This document shows, piece after piece, positions 36,175 to 49,689 of a DNA stretch of 64,000 bases. The DNA is taken from positions 49,311,897-49,375,896 of the forward strand of contig CM039505.1 of the NCBI GenBank assembly GCA_022432975.1. Reading direction: 5' to 3'. The position numbers and the translations under genes are program-made. Source of the DNA: Begonia masoniana. Lineage: Eukaryota > Streptophyta > Magnoliopsida > Cucurbitales > Begoniaceae. The stretch's first letter is position 1, and the number at the start of each line of letters is the position of its first letter. A model generated the notes under the pieces. It was not told the DNA's origin and made no database searches. It saw only the letters and a list, made by a program, of their open reading frames with translations.

Positions 36175-36303
36175 ATAATGGTTTGCCGCAAATTCATTTT
36201 TTGTCCATTTTCTGTAGTTTGAGCCATTTTTTGGACGAAAAATTAGTTTTATCTATTTTTTGACCCTAATTGATAGTGGATCCAATTTTTTCGATTTTGT
36301 CCT
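36175..36303 (-). repeat. right terminal inverted repeat of the MULE
   Basis: Pairs with 24160-24290. On the minus strand it starts AGGACAAAATCGAAAAAATT. Confidence 0.9.
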
Positions 36304-36310
36304 TAAATTT

Positions 36311-37950
36311 ATAATAATTATTAAATTTACGAGTGATATCATGCTTATCTTCAAATTTTTACATCATGAGATGATACTTATTGACTAATTTAATAATTAA
36401 AATATGAAATAAATAATTAAATAAAATATTAATTAATTAGCATAATATCATGAAATAAAATTTGGAAAATAAAATTCGATAATAAACAGTGTTACTTTAA
36501 ATTATTATAGTTCATATTAAGTTGCTTGGATTAGGTTGGGTTAGGGGGTCATGTCTTGTCAGGTTGAGGACAAGCTCACGAGCAAATTCTTTTTTAATAA
36601 TGTTCAATCGTGGTCTTGTTTGCTGGTCACAAGCGAACCAATGGTGCCACAACACTAAAAACTATAATGTTGAGGCGCCCATTTTCCGGTCAGCCTAAAG
36701 GTGCAAAACCAATCGGTTTACCTCGGGACCACCCAAAATTTGGTGGGTCCCACTGAACTCAAATTGTGGACCGGCTCAAGACCTGTTAGACATGCCCTTG
36801 AGCCAAAAATGGGTAGTATGTCAGTAGGCCGAACTGATCATGTCCAAACCACTTGGATTGAGATAGGACGAGCAATCTCAACAAACCCATCTAGTTAGGT
36901 GAAGGGCGAACTCACGAGCCCAAAACTAGACTCGGCTCGTCACCTAGAGTTGACTAAACTCGACCGGCTCGCCAAGCTAGTATTCCCTTTTACAAGTATT
37001 TGGGCCAGAATCTTTTCTAGGGCTTGCTCTTTATTTTTTTAAATATGTTTTTTTTTGGTAAATGATGCTTGTCTATGAATAGTATATTAAAGTTAATATT
37101 ATTAGAAAACTCTTAATATTTTTATTTATTAATTTTTTTTTCATTTTTCATTAAGAGGACAAAAATAAAGAGAATAACACTAACTAAATTTTATATTTAT
37201 ATTATATAATAAAAAATGATAAATGATAACAATGACCCCTGGGAGTAACAAACATGAGTCTACCAATAAGTAGGGTTGTGGGGGAACATGAAACATGGGA
37301 GAACAACAACCTAATAATAAATTTGGGCCAAACATTCTTGACCTAATGAAAAAGGACAACCAAAATAATGACAATCATAAAGAAGTGACTCGGACACGAC
37401 CAAGTGATTGAATGTAGTTATAAATGACATTCACACACGATAATATGCTCTTCAAAGTTGTGATTGTAATGACCGTAGTTGGAAACATCGATTTGGTACC
37501 CTGATATAATCATGACATGTTCTTTTCAAGCAACCATTGTTCGGTTTTGAGTGTTAAAATTTTCTAAAAGTGAATCGAATACGGAGTCACAAAATTCGAC
37601 TTACGCTTGAAAATAACTCATGATATGACCAAATCCAAGCCGAATCTGAGAAAACCCATTCACACTAAACTGTCTCTCACAATTTATGAACTATATCTTA
37701 CAGATAGGTTTAGTTTCTAAATCCACGGTTATAGTTTTGAAATCTAAGAACGGTTAGATTATGGTTTATCAGATTCTAATTTAACAATGAACTAAAAACA
37801 ACGAAATCGTTCTTTAGTGTGATTTAGTCTCAAAACAGAATCAGACCGTCGTAACCTCTACAACTTTTATATAAGAAAAAAATTTCAAATTATATGAACT
37901 TGAATTATTTTAAATTAAATTTGAACTTCTAAAGTTTTCCCATTCAGATT
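36311..37950. other. intergenic, AT-rich
   Basis: No gene is recognised. A more GC-balanced patch at 36520-36970 (GGTTGGGTTAGGGGGTC..., CTCGACCGGCTCGCC) resembles decayed transposon subterminal sequence without identifiable ends. Confidence 0.35.
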
Positions 37951-39188
37951 TGAAAGTTTAAGATTAGTTATGCGATGTCACACACGATGTCACACAAGGA
38001 TTCTTGTGTAACACTGTTTTTTTAATGCTATGACAGAAAATATAAAATACGGAAATAAATGACACAGGAGGTTGGTAACGCAGTTCGGCAACCAGCCTAT
38101 GTCTGTGGGGCCACGCCCAGATATAAAAACATTTCTTTGAGTTCACGAAATTACAAGACAATCGGACTTATACAAATAAAGACTCCCTCTTATCTTTGTC
38201 GCCGCCTCTAGCTAATTTCCCCAAGGAAACTGTTTTTGCGAGATACCCTCGACTTTAGAACGACCTCTCCCGAGATCTAGATAACAACAAGATCCCCTCG
38301 TTGTTGGTTCCTCCCGAAACCCGTGTTATGGCAAGATCCCCTCGCCCACGATCAAGAACGACAAGCTCCTCTTGTCTAAGAAACAGAACTCCTCCTGAGT
38401 TCGGATGTAGTCTCCTCCCGAGACTGAGCTTCAATGAAGAACAAAAACTATTGCCTCCTGAGACACCTCCTGGAACACCAGATCGAAGTTTTCGGATGCA
38501 ATACACAACACACTCAATAAAACAATGAAATCCACAGATTAGGTCGAGTGTGCAAAACAATCACTAACTCAAACGCAAAAGCGATGAGAGTGAAAGAAAA
38601 CTGACGGCATAAGAAACGAATAAAGCTTTTCCCACGAAAATCAAAACTCCGTCATCAATCAGTTTTCACAGAAAACGAAAACCTTAAATAGCCTTGGTAA
38701 CTTCCATATTTTCAATTCGTTTAGTTACCAAATCGAATTTACCGCCGCAATAAATAAGGAAAACAAATCTTAACAAATTCGGTTGAATGACACTCTGTGT
38801 GACTCTTTAGGAAAGTTTCCATAACAACTCAGATATTCATCAAAAAATTCAGGAAAGCATCCCATTAATCATGGGAACTCAGAGCCCAGCAAATCATGCC
38901 AAATCTACAGCAAATTAGCTTTCCAAATAAAATTTTTCCAAAAAACAAGTGTATATACCTTTTTCAATAACTTTTCAAATAATCAAGTTTTCTTATTTTT
39001 CTCTTCCACAGAATCTTCATAATTGATATTAGGACGCTATCCAATAATCAAAATCGGCTATTTCTTGATCACCAAGAATTGAATCATCAAATTGGAAAAT
39101 AATGAAATTAACATATTATCTCCATAAATATGTATTTATATTGCCAAAAATACAATTACCAACACATATGCAAATCTTTGCATTTACA
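37951..39188 (-). repeat. 3' LTR of the SIRE-like element
   Basis: 1238 bp, ending TG...CA in plus orientation (TGAAAGTTTAAG to GCATTTACA). Aligns throughout with 45362-46585. Confidence 0.95.
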
Positions 39189-40430
39189 ATCTCCCCCTTT
39201 GGCATTTTTTGGCAAAATCAATATAATCAATAATTTCAAGAACTCCCCCTGAAAGTAACTCCCTCTGAATTGAGACTTCAATTATCATAAAACATATCAC
39301 TCATAATATCATCATCAGAGATCAGAGCATATCACCATAAATCCATAAATCCAAAATACTCCCCCTTTTTGCCATAAAAAGACAAACATGTATATCAGAG
39401 AATATCAACCTCTATAAAAACATCATAATCACCAAATATTCACCATAGGGAGATAGCCAAAATCAGGAATATATAATATCTAGATAAGCACCAGAATCGA
39501 CATATATAAGAGAGGGAAATGGGAGAGCTAACCGTGTATTCGAGCCGTCTTCATGATTCATAATTTGGTCAAATAAAATCAAAAGATATTGAATTTCTGA
39601 TTTTGAACAGCAAGGCCACTATTGTCTTGTTAACACCAGTTCCATGAGAAGTCGGCATCTAGAATTTCATACTTATCCGTAAGTTGTGAAGCTGAAAAAT
39701 CTTTTCCATAAGGCAAGATGCATCTGACACCCCCAGTGACATCGATGGAAACTCCTGACTTTTCAACAATTTTGGTCTCCTTAACCAGTTCCTTCACATT
39801 AGCAACTTTCTTTCTCTCGAAAATATCACCAGCAACATAACCAATCATGTATGTACCAGGGTAAGCATATAATAATCATAGTAAGGGTATAGTATCCACC
39901 AAAAGATATATCCACAGAGCCAATATAGTCAGAAAATATCATATCCAGATGCAAATAGAGTAATTAACGAGTACCATAAGAATCAAAGAAAATATTCAGA
40001 GAACAACTATATTACTGAAATAGTCCAATGTTAAGCACTATCTGGCCCACCTGCTGGAACACCCTCAGGAACACCATCCAAAACATTAACCAGATCACTT
40101 GCCAGAAGCTTGTAGCTTTCCTACTTTCCTCCATAAACCAGTATAATGAATCTTTGAAGAATAATTCAGATCTCAGCAAGTTGGGAAATAAACCCAATAT
40201 AATAATGATGCTCCAAACTTCATTAAAAATAGACTTCCAATATTTCATGAGAATAGTCAGAATTTTGCATGTCGCATACGGTGTTGCTCCACAGAATATC
40301 ATAATGTCCAGAATAATCACTTTCAGCAGAGGATGAGCAATACACAATAGATTGCCAAAAAAATAAAAACAAACGCCTAATGCAAGTGGCGAATTTTTTT
40401 TTTTTTAAATAAATAAAAGCAATAATCAGC
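39189..40430 (-). other. 1.2-kb region between pol and 3' LTR
   Basis: Longer than the spacer most copia elements have. The minus strand has two short frames, one of 111 codons that is strongly hydrophobic (40012-40347) and one of 72 codons (39630-39848); neither has a domain I recognise. Some SIRE-lineage elements carry an env-like frame here, so a decayed one is possible but not shown. Confidence 0.4.
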
Positions 40431-43400
40431 TTATATAACACAGAGGCCTAGGGCAGACCTCAGCTCTTCAAACCTTACACCATCCAACGTCTTGGTGTAA
40501 ATGTCGGCAATCTGTTTTTCGGTCACCATATGCTCCAAATTAAGAATTTTCTCCTCCACAAGAGATCGAATAAAATGGTGTCGTATATCAATATGTTTTG
40601 TCCGTGAATGTTGAGCAGGATTTTTAGAAATATTGATAGCGCTCAAATTATCGCAGTAGAGGGTCATGACACCCTGTGTGACACCATAGTCTTTCATCAT
40701 TTGTTTCATCCAAAGAAGCTGTGTACAGCTGCTACCTGCTGCTATATACTCTGCCTCAGCTGTAGATAGAGAAATAGAATTCTGTTTCTTGCTAAACCAT
40801 GACACCAAGTTGTGTCCAACATAAAAACATCCACCCGAAGTGCTTTTTCGGTCATCGGAACTTCCTGCCCAGTCAGCATGACAATAACCCACCAGATTAG
40901 CATTAGAATCAAAAGAATACCAGATGCCATAATCAGTTGTTCCACTGACATATTTCAGAATTCGTTTAACCGACACTAGGTGTGACTCCTTCGGATTTGC
41001 TTGAAATCGAGCGCATAAACCCACGCTATAGCAAATATCTGGTCGGCTGGCAGTGAGATATAATAGGCTTCCAATCATGCTTCTGTATAAGTGCGGATCA
41101 ACAGCAATTCCCTTTTCATCTTTAGATATTTTCTCGTGTGTCCCAAGGGGTGTTCTACGGGGGCGTGCATTCTCGAGCTTGAATTTTTTCAATAAAGTCT
41201 TAGCATATTTGGCTTGAGAGATAAAAATACCATTCTTTTCTTGCTGAATTTGAAGCCCAAGAAAATACGTGAGTTCTCCAACCATACTCATCTCGAATTC
41301 ACCAGTCATTTGAGCAAGAAACTCATCCACCATCGCCTGTGACACCGAGCCAAACACTATGTCGTCAACATATATTTGAGCAAGTAAAAACTGACCTTTG
41401 GCACGCCGAACAAAAAGGGTTTTATCTACTCCCCCTCGCTCATATCCCTTGGTTAATAGATATTGCGTGAGTCATTCATACCATGCACGAAGGGTTTGTT
41501 TGAGCCCATATAACGCCTTCTTCAACTTATAAACATACTCGGGATGATGAGGGTCATCAAAACCCTTTGGTTGAGCAACATAAAATTCTTCATTTAGAAA
41601 CCCATTGAGGAACGCACTCTTCACATCCATTTGATATAACTTGAACCGCATAACACAAGCAAGAGACATAACAGCCGAATAGATTCAAAACGAGCAACCG
41701 GAGCGAATGTTTCATCGAAATCAATCCCTTCAATTTGAGAATACCCTTGAGCCACTAGCCGAGCTTTGTTGCGAGTAATGTTCCCATGTTCATCGATTTT
41801 GTTCTTGAAAATCCACTTAGTACCAATAACGTTCACATCGGGAGGACACGGTACTAAGTCCCAAACTTGATTTCGGGAAAATTGGCTGAGTTCTTCTTGC
41901 ATAGCTCCTATCCAGTACTCATCTAGCAATGCTTCTTTCACATTCTTTGGCTCGATCGTTGATGTAAAGCATGCCATTTGGATCATGTCTCGATAATTCA
42001 CCCTCGGCTTATCTCTGGTTCGTATACCATCATTCAGACCACCAATAATCTCGTCTGTAGGATGATTCTTCTGAACACGTGTAGATGATTGTCTGTGGCG
42101 TGTGATATCAGCTTCTACTTCATCAACAGTCTCTGTTTGATCTGGGACACCGCCTGAGACACCCTCTGTGACACCAGGTGAAACACTAGCGCCTTCATTA
42201 TTTAAAATGTGGTCTGCATCATCTTTTGGATTATCAGTTGTGTCTAGAGAGTCGTCCACTTGAACATTTGCAGATTCAATGACAGTTCGAGTTCTTTTGT
42301 TGTAAACCCGATAGGCACGACTATTTGTAGCATAACCGAGAAAGATTGCTTCATCACTCTTGGGATCAAGTTTCCCCCTGTGTTCCCTGTCATTCAACAC
42401 AAAGAAGAGGCTGCCAAACGGATGAAAATAATTAAGATTCGGAGATTTATCTTTCCATATCTCATAGGGTGTCATAGAAGTTTTGCCGCAGAGATACACC
42501 CGATTAATGGTATAACAAGCTGTATTCATAGCCTCAGCCCAGAATTTTTGAGAAACATCTCTTTCATGTAGCATTACTCGAGTCATCTCTGCCAACGTAC
42601 GATTCTTCCTTTCAACGACTCCGTTTTGTTGAGGAGTTTTTGGTGCCAAGAATTCATGTGCAATTCCGAGATGTTTACAGAAATCCGAGAATTCAGAATT
42701 TTCAAACTCTCTTCCATGGTCACTTCGGATACGTATGATCTTCATAATAACACAATCTTTTTCCTGTTGGAGACGAGTGCACATTGATTTGAAAACTTTA
42801 AACGTGTCGGACTTTTCTCTTAGAAACTCCGCCCATGTATAGCGTGAAAAATCATCAACAGTAATGAATACGTAACGTTTTCCTCCAATACTTTCAACAG
42901 GCATCGGCCCCATTAGATCCATGTGAAGTAATTCAAGAACCCGGGTAGTTGTGGAACCCTGTGACACTGGGTGAGACACCTTCGTTTGCTTTCTGATTTG
43001 ACATGGTCCGCATAATTTGTCTTCATCAAATTTTAATTCAGGAATTCCTCGAACAACACCTTTCGAAATAAGCTTCTCCAGCATTCTGAAATTAACATGT
43101 CCCAACTTTCTATGTCATAAGATAGTGTCTTCCATACTCGACCGAAGGCAGGTAGACGAGGAATAAATAAGATAACAATTGTCCGATGATCTAACTCCTT
43201 CAATAACACAATTTTTGTTTTGATCGGACACAACACATCTTTCTCTCGTAAATTGCACATTCAGATCCTGATCACAAAGCTGGCTAATACTGATTAGGTT
43301 GGACTTCAAACCATTTACCAATAAAACATTACTCAACTTTGGTAAACCAGGAACATTCAACGTTCCCCTGCCAATGACATCCGATGTGACACCGTTGCCG

Positions 43401-43640
43401 AATGTTACTTTTCCTACAGATTCAGGTATAATATCCATCAAATGTCTCTCATCACCTGTCATATGTCTAGAACAGCCACTGTCAAAATACCATGCATTGT
43501 TTCCGATTGCCTTTAGTGAAAGATGTGTAACATTATACTTTATACTTGATTTCATCACCCATTTCTGATAAGGAAATCTGTAAGAAGAGGCATTTCTAAC
43601 ATTTCCTAGTCTAAGATCCGCAAGATAAGTAAAGCATTTA
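40431..43640 (-). pseudogene. pol of the SIRE-like copia element (protease, integrase, RT, RNase H)
   Basis: Order is that of Ty1/copia. The protease shows WYFDSGCSRHMTG (about 43498-43460). Integrase has the HHCC zinc-binding region with CGPCQIRK, and the catalytic residues in [19 protein letters not shown] and [10 protein letters not shown]. Reverse transcriptase has [20 protein letters not shown] and QIYVDDIVFGS. RNase H has YCHADWAG, STAEAEYIA and a DNLSAI site. Breaks: TGA at 43117-43115 just before the integrase, a one-base frame change near 41650 in RT, and TGA at 41474-41472. The stop at 40431 ends the frame normally. Confidence 0.93.
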
Positions 43641-43649
43641 GGGCGAATA

Positions 43650-45291
43650 TGTCCACGACGTTGGCAATAGTGACTTACTGAAACATATTTGTTACCTTTA
43701 TTGCTAGACGCATGATAGAAACTATAGGAATTTGATTTTCTGTCAGTTCTTGGCATTCTGTTTGCAACTTGCTTTCCTTTGTAATCTACTCCCCTGTCTG
43801 ACACCTGCTGTGACACCGGACTTTCTTTCACAAATTTTATCACAGAACGATTTTCCTTTACAGCAACAGTCTTTAAACCTGAACTTTCGCCTTTGAAACC
43901 CAGTCCAAACCGATTTACGCTTGATTTGCTGACATTTAAAATATCATTGAGATTAGAAGAACCCGAATTCAGCATTTTGACATTCTTCTTCATGAGGCTT
44001 ATCTCATTTGTTAAATCATTAACTTCATCCTGACTTACTTTCAGCTTTGTCTCCAAATCATCAATAACATTTTGAAGATTGTTCTTCTCATCCTTCAAAT
44101 TTCTAATCTGTGCGTGTAGAAGCTGATTTACTTTAACAAGCTCGGTCCATTTCTCATGCAGAAACTTATATTCTCCAATAAGATCTTCTTCAGTGACTGG
44201 TTCTTCATCTTCATCACTATTACTAGAAAATCCGTCTATGACACCCTGTATAACACTGCCATTTTCTTCATGTTCTATCTTTCCAGCAAGTGCCACATGG
44301 TTGCTATGAAATTCATCTTCGTTTTCTGACTCCTCCTCACTCCAGGTTACATTCAGAGAATTCTTCTTTTTCTTCAAGGTGTTAGCACATTCTGCTTGTT
44401 GCTTGATCAGACACATAATTTTCTTCTTTGTGCTTCTTTGTGCTTCTTGTTGCTTGAAGAACCATTTTTGAAGTGTGTGACACCATGCTTGACACCGCGA
44501 GTATTCCTTCCAAATCTCTTCATAACTCTGCTGAAATTCTTCGAAAGCAGGGCTAGAGATTTCTCCAAATCATCTTCATCATGCTCGCTGTAATTCTGGA
44601 CCTCTGTTTTTAAAGCAACTCCCTTTGCTTTCTTTATTTCGATGTCTCCTCCAAGATTCATCTCGAAAGTTCTAAGAGATCCCATCAACTCTTCAAGCTT
44701 CATTTTAGACACATCTTTGGCTTCTTCTATGGCAGTAACTTTATAGGCAAATCTCTATGGTAAAGACCGTAGAGTTTTTCGAACAAGTTTTTCTTCGGAA
44801 ATCATCTCGCCGAGAGCAAATGCTTCATTGGCTATATCACATAACTTTGCGTTGAACTCGCCAATAGTCTCATCTTCCTGCATCTTTAAATTCTCAAATC
44901 GAGTGGTTAGCATTTGCATTTTAGACAACTTTACCGTAGATCTTCCTTCATAGGTGGTTTGAAGAATTTCTCATGCCCTCTTTGCCGATTCACATGTAGA
45001 GATGAGTCTGAATTGAATTGGATCAACGCCATTGAAGATGACATTGAGAGCTTTTGAATTACTATTCGCCAAAGCATCCTCATTTGCGGTCCAATTTTCT
45101 TCAGGTTTTGGAGATACAATTCCTTCTGCATCAGTGTTCATAGGGGGATTCCAACCTGTTAAAATAGACCTCCAAGCCTTCTCGTCAATAGCTTTAATGA
45201 ATGTCCTCATCATTGCCTTCCAATAAGCATAATTACTCCCATCTAATAATGGTGGACGCATTGTCGAACCTTCTTCTTTCATAGAATCCAT
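43650..45291 (-). pseudogene. gag of the SIRE-like copia element
   Basis: It opens at ATG 45291 with RPPLLDGSNYAYWKA, typical of SIRE-type gag. A TGA at 44973-44971 and a TAG at 44757-44755 interrupt it, and a frame change lies near 44430. The middle part (about 44250-43970) is acidic and has heptad-like Leu/Ile spacing consistent with a coiled coil. The zinc knuckle near 43677-43635 reads SHYCQRRGHIRPKC, with the first Cys replaced by Ser. Confidence 0.88.
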
Positions 45292-45347
45292 CGCACACGA
45301 ACTAGAGTCTTGTCCCGCTGATCTCGCTTAAGAAACAGAAGCGACCC

Positions 45348-45361
45348 GCTCTGATACCAAT
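45348..45361 (-). promoter_or_regulatory. primer-binding site of the SIRE-like element
   Basis: ATTGGTATCAGAGC on the minus strand, complementary to the 3' end of initiator tRNA-Met, one base from the 5' LTR. Confidence 0.92.
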
Positions 45362-46585
45362 TGAAAGTTCAAGATTAGTTATGCAATGTCACACACGATG
45401 TCACACAAGGATTCTTGTGTGATACTGTTTTTTTTAATGCTATGACAGACAATATAAAATGCGGAAATAAATGACACAGGAGGTTGGTAACGCAGTTCGG
45501 CAACCAGCCTACGTCTGTGGGGCCACGCCCAGATATAAAAACATTTCTTTGAGTTCACGAAATTACAAGACAATCGGACTTATACAAATAAAGACTCCCT
45601 CTTATCTTTGTCGTCGCCTCTAGGTAATTTCCCCAAGGAAACTGTTTTTGCGAGATCCCCTCGACTTTAGAACGACCTCTCCCGAGATCTAGATAACAAC
45701 AAGATCCCCTCGTTGTTGGTTCCTCCCGAAACCCGTGTTATGGCAAGATTCCCTCACCCACGATCAAGAACGACAAGCTCCCCTTGTCTAAGAAACATAA
45801 CTCCTCCTGAGTTCGGATGCAGTCTCCTCCCGAGACTGAGCTTCAATGAAGAACAAAAACTATTGCCTCCTGGGACACCTCCTGGAACACCAGATCGAAG
45901 TCTTCAGATGCAATACACAGCACACTCAATAAAAAAATGAAATCCACAGATTAGGTCGAGTGTGCAAAACAATCACAAACTCAAACGCAGAAGCGATGAG
46001 AGTGAAAGAAAACCGACGGCACAAGAAACGAATAAAGCTTTTCCCACGAAAATCAAAACTCCGTCATCAATCAGTTTTCACAGAAAACGAAAACCTTAAA
46101 TAGCCTTGGTAACTTCCATATCTTCAATTCGTCCAGTTACCAAATCGGATTTACCGCCGCAATAAATAAGGAAAACAAATCTTAACAAATTCGGTTGAGT
46201 GACACTCCGTGTGATTCTTTAGGAAAGTTTCCATAACAACTCAGATATTCATCCAAAAATTTAGGAAAGTATCCCATTAATCATGGGAACTCAGAGCCCA
46301 GCAAATCATGGCAAATCTACAGCAAATCGGCTTTCCAAATAAATTTTTTTTAAAAAACAAGTGCATATATCTTTTTCAATAACTTTCCAAATAATCAAGT
46401 TTCCTTATTTTTCTCTTCCACAGAATCTTCAGCATTGATATTAGGACGCCATCCAATAATCAGAATCGGCTATTTCTTGATTACCAAGAATTAAATCATT
46501 AAATTGAAAAATAATGAAATTAACATATTATCTCCATAAATATATATATATATTGACAACACATATACAAATCTTTGCATTTACA
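45362..46585 (-). repeat. 5' LTR of the SIRE-like element
   Basis: 1224 bp, TGAAAGTTCAAG to GCATTTACA in plus orientation. It is slightly shorter than the partner LTR, mainly because of a small deletion near 46553. Confidence 0.95.
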
Positions 46586-46590
46586 AGATT

Positions 46591-48665
46591 TATATTAGAA
46601 ATTTTGAAGTGGGAGAAACAATAAAAAAAAGTTGATCACCTAAAATGTCAGAAGAAATAGTGCAATGCGTTTATTCAACACAGTGGATTATAAGCAATAT
46701 AATCTAATGACAGCACGTGGATATTATGGGAAAATGTGGAGGAAGACGAACATCAGATTGGCTATGGCGGTCGGTGCTTAATCCAACTTGCTTTCCTTTT
46801 TCTTAACTTCTTTTGCATTGATTTCTGAAGCGTCCTTTAATCACCTACTGCACTGCACCTGTTCACTCAGCTTCTCTCTCTCTCTCTCTAAACATTTTCT
46901 CAAACCCTTCCGCAGAATCTCTCTCTCTCTCATCACCATTTTTTAAAACCTTTTGCAGAAACCTCTCTCTCCATCTATGATCTACCAGCGTTCTAACTCT
47001 TTGTTTAACACAAAACAAGTTCCCTTGCCTTGAACAAAAACGGTGGAGCTAGTCTTGTTCTCCGTTTTAATATTGTCCGTTTTGAACCAAAAAATACACA
47101 AATTTATTTTTAAGATTAACTAAAAATGTATCGTACTAAGTAAATAAGATAACTCTTCTTATATAGCACTTAATTTCTACCTTCCCAAACGATGCGAAAT
47201 TGTGCACTCTATTCGTATGTCTTGGATCGTTCTTACTTTCACAAGACCATTGACACAAAAACTCTCCCTTTTGCTTTCAAAGTTTTCATTTCACTTTTCT
47301 TGTATTTTTGGATCTCAACGCGACAAATAACTATTATTTTTGTTCCAATATTCAATTATAATAATTATTTTTATTTGGAATCTATCACTATCTATATCAA
47401 AATAGTTGTACAATCGTATATCACTTGTAAAAACGCAGATCATTGGTTCATAAGTAAAGTTTTCTTTTAACCTAGTATAATACATTTTTACATAAAATTT
47501 AACAACAAAACCGCACGGGATTTAACCTAAATTGGACAACAATGTACTAGCAGTAGAGAGATTTCACAATTAACGGGTTAGTATGCAAAATTTTTGGAAA
47601 TTAAAGTAACAACAAACATAATGATTAAACAAACATGATCAATCTATCAAATTCACCAAACTATAAAATTTAAACATAAAAAGGTGATATAGATCTAGTT
47701 TTCAGGAACATAAAGCAAAGCTTAATCAAAGCACCGATTTGGAGAACATATTACAAAGAGAAAAATTATTAAAAAAAAATGGAGATTGCAAGCTTTTATC
47801 TGCAGGTGCTTGAGTTCCTTTCTTTTCATACTAATGCTTCTCTTGAAACCTGTGAAAAATAGTATATAAGAACTCTTTCCCTGAACCCACTCATGCTTTA
47901 GAGAGAGAGAGAGAGAGTTTCCAACCCAAAAGTTTTGCTGAAAAATAGATTTGTCAGTCTAAAAGGTCAAAACTAAAGTATTTTAATCATTTTTTTCAAT
48001 CCAACTTACTTAAACTTGACAAAGTGGATTATGATTATGAGAGTTGAGAAATTAAAAAAAAAATATGTAGTGAAATGGGGTTATCAAGAAAGATTGAAAA
48101 AGGGGTTAAAAGTAGGTGAAAGAGACAGCTCAAGCAACAACCTGAAGAGCAGTAGTGATAATGATGAAAACTCTTTCAAAAAGACTTGAAAAATATTAGT
48201 TTTAGACAGCAATCTTATGAAGCTGCTTCGTGTTTTCTGTGAAAAAGAGCACAAACACTTCTATTTTTAAGTTAGTTTTAAATTTGGTGACCGAATTCTA
48301 CTTTAATCCGACCTAAAATTAAAATTTGTAGTAAATGTGATTGTTATTTCTTCTAATTTCATTCTTACGACAGTTACCAAAACAACTACAGTAAAAAAGA
48401 CAATATCATCTACAGATTAGATCTTGAACTATTAATTTGGACAAATTAAACTTTTACATTTTGCCTATCAACATTTTGGACAATGTCGTCAGTTTATCCA
48501 TTAAATCTAGCACATAAATACCACGTATTTCAGTTAATGAGGCGTTGTACCCGATTTCTAACTCTATTAAATCGAGTTAGAAATCGCCGGAAGAGTTAGA
48601 AATCGAGTTAACACCTTATTTAAAAAAAAAGCACGATTTATACGTGCTGAATGAAAAGAAATGAT
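46591..48665. other. intergenic, 3' side of the WOX gene
   Basis: AT-rich. CT and GA microsatellites lie at 46873-46890, 46918-46932 and 47902-47920. No gene is recognised. Confidence 0.4.
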
Positions 48666-49628
48666 TTAATTAAGCATGAAAGGGGGGAAGTTAATTACCA
48701 AAAAATAGCTTTCACCGTTATGCAAAGTGTCCTCTAAAAATCCAAAGTCATTGACGGGAAGTAGGACTCCAGAAGAATGAACCAAAAGCGCATCTTCTCC
48801 GAACATTGATTTCACATGAAACGATCCATTTGGAACTTCTTTTGCAACTCCATTGATGAAAACCATTATCAACCCTGAAAAATCATTCAAAAATACTATG
48901 ATCCACTGATTCTGAACTAACCCATTAGTTTGTGTCTCTTTTGATGAGTTGGATTTGATCTAATTAACTACTCTTTACACTTTTCCAATAAAAAAGTTTG
49001 AAAACTAAGATTTTATGTAGAAACCCTAACGGATGAAAGGCCACCAATACATGAGAGAAATTCATTATGAAAATACACAAATATAAAATGAGACGATCCA
49101 TGATGCGTAAACACCGTGGACGGTCAGTGGTGACATGCAATCTAGATCTATTATCGATTTCTCTACTATCACCTGGGAAATTCGGAAAAAATCCATAGTT
49201 TTGATTTTGAATTTTTGTCACGCCGTGAGCTTTTTTGGCTCGAGTCGAATAAAATTCAAGTCATTTAACTCTAACATAGATCAAAGAAAACTAGTGTCAT
49301 TTAGGTTAAGATTTGTTTTTAAAATACAAAAGTAGAAGGATTTAAACGTTCAAAGAAGGCGGAAAGAGGCGTGAGCAAGTGATTAAAAAGACTCCAATTT
49401 TCCGTGAAAGTACAGTCTATATAATCATAATAAATACAACTGCCACGACATTTGACAATCATATTCTTCTACTCAAATAACCCATCTAAACAAAATCAAA
49501 TAGAAAAATATTGTATTAGAAAGATTTTAGTGATATAGCTACAATTAGGCTTTGAACTGATACTCATCAAACCAAGAGGAGATTCTGAAGGAGAAAAGAA
49601 AACAAAGCAAATACTGCACTTTTCCTTG

Positions 49629-49689
<61 letters not shown>

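Larger units (their letters stand above)
24160..36303 (+). mobile_element. Mutator-like element (MULE) with long TIRs, broken by three insertions
   Basis: The left end (AGGACAAAATTCAAAAAATG...) and right end match as inverted repeats over about 130 bp, including a shared AAACTAATTTTTCGTC-AAAAAATGGCTCAAA block. TAAATTT lies directly outside both ends (24153-24159 and 36304-36310); MULEs usually make 9-bp duplications, so part may have decayed. Inside are a decayed MuDR-type transposase on the plus strand and a second decayed gene on the minus strand. Insertions with their own TSDs sit at 26143-27003, 27067-30629 and 31099-33689, totalling about 7 kb, so the unbroken element was about 5.1 kb. 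Confidence 0.9.
37951..46585 (-). mobile_element. complete SIRE-like Ty1/copia LTR retrotransposon, degenerate
   Basis: Two LTRs (37951-39188 and 45362-46585) frame an interior with decayed gag and pol on the minus strand. AGATT flanks both sides (37946-37950 and 46586-46590), an exact 5-bp TSD. On the minus strand the primer-binding site ATTGGTATCAGAGC (45361-45348) follows the 5' LTR, and the purine tract AAAGGGGGAGAT (39200-39189) precedes the 3' LTR. The gag text and long internal coiled-coil region are of the SIRE type. Eight differences in about the first 165 LTR bases suggest roughly 5 percent LTR divergence, so the insertion is not recent. Confidence 0.95.
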
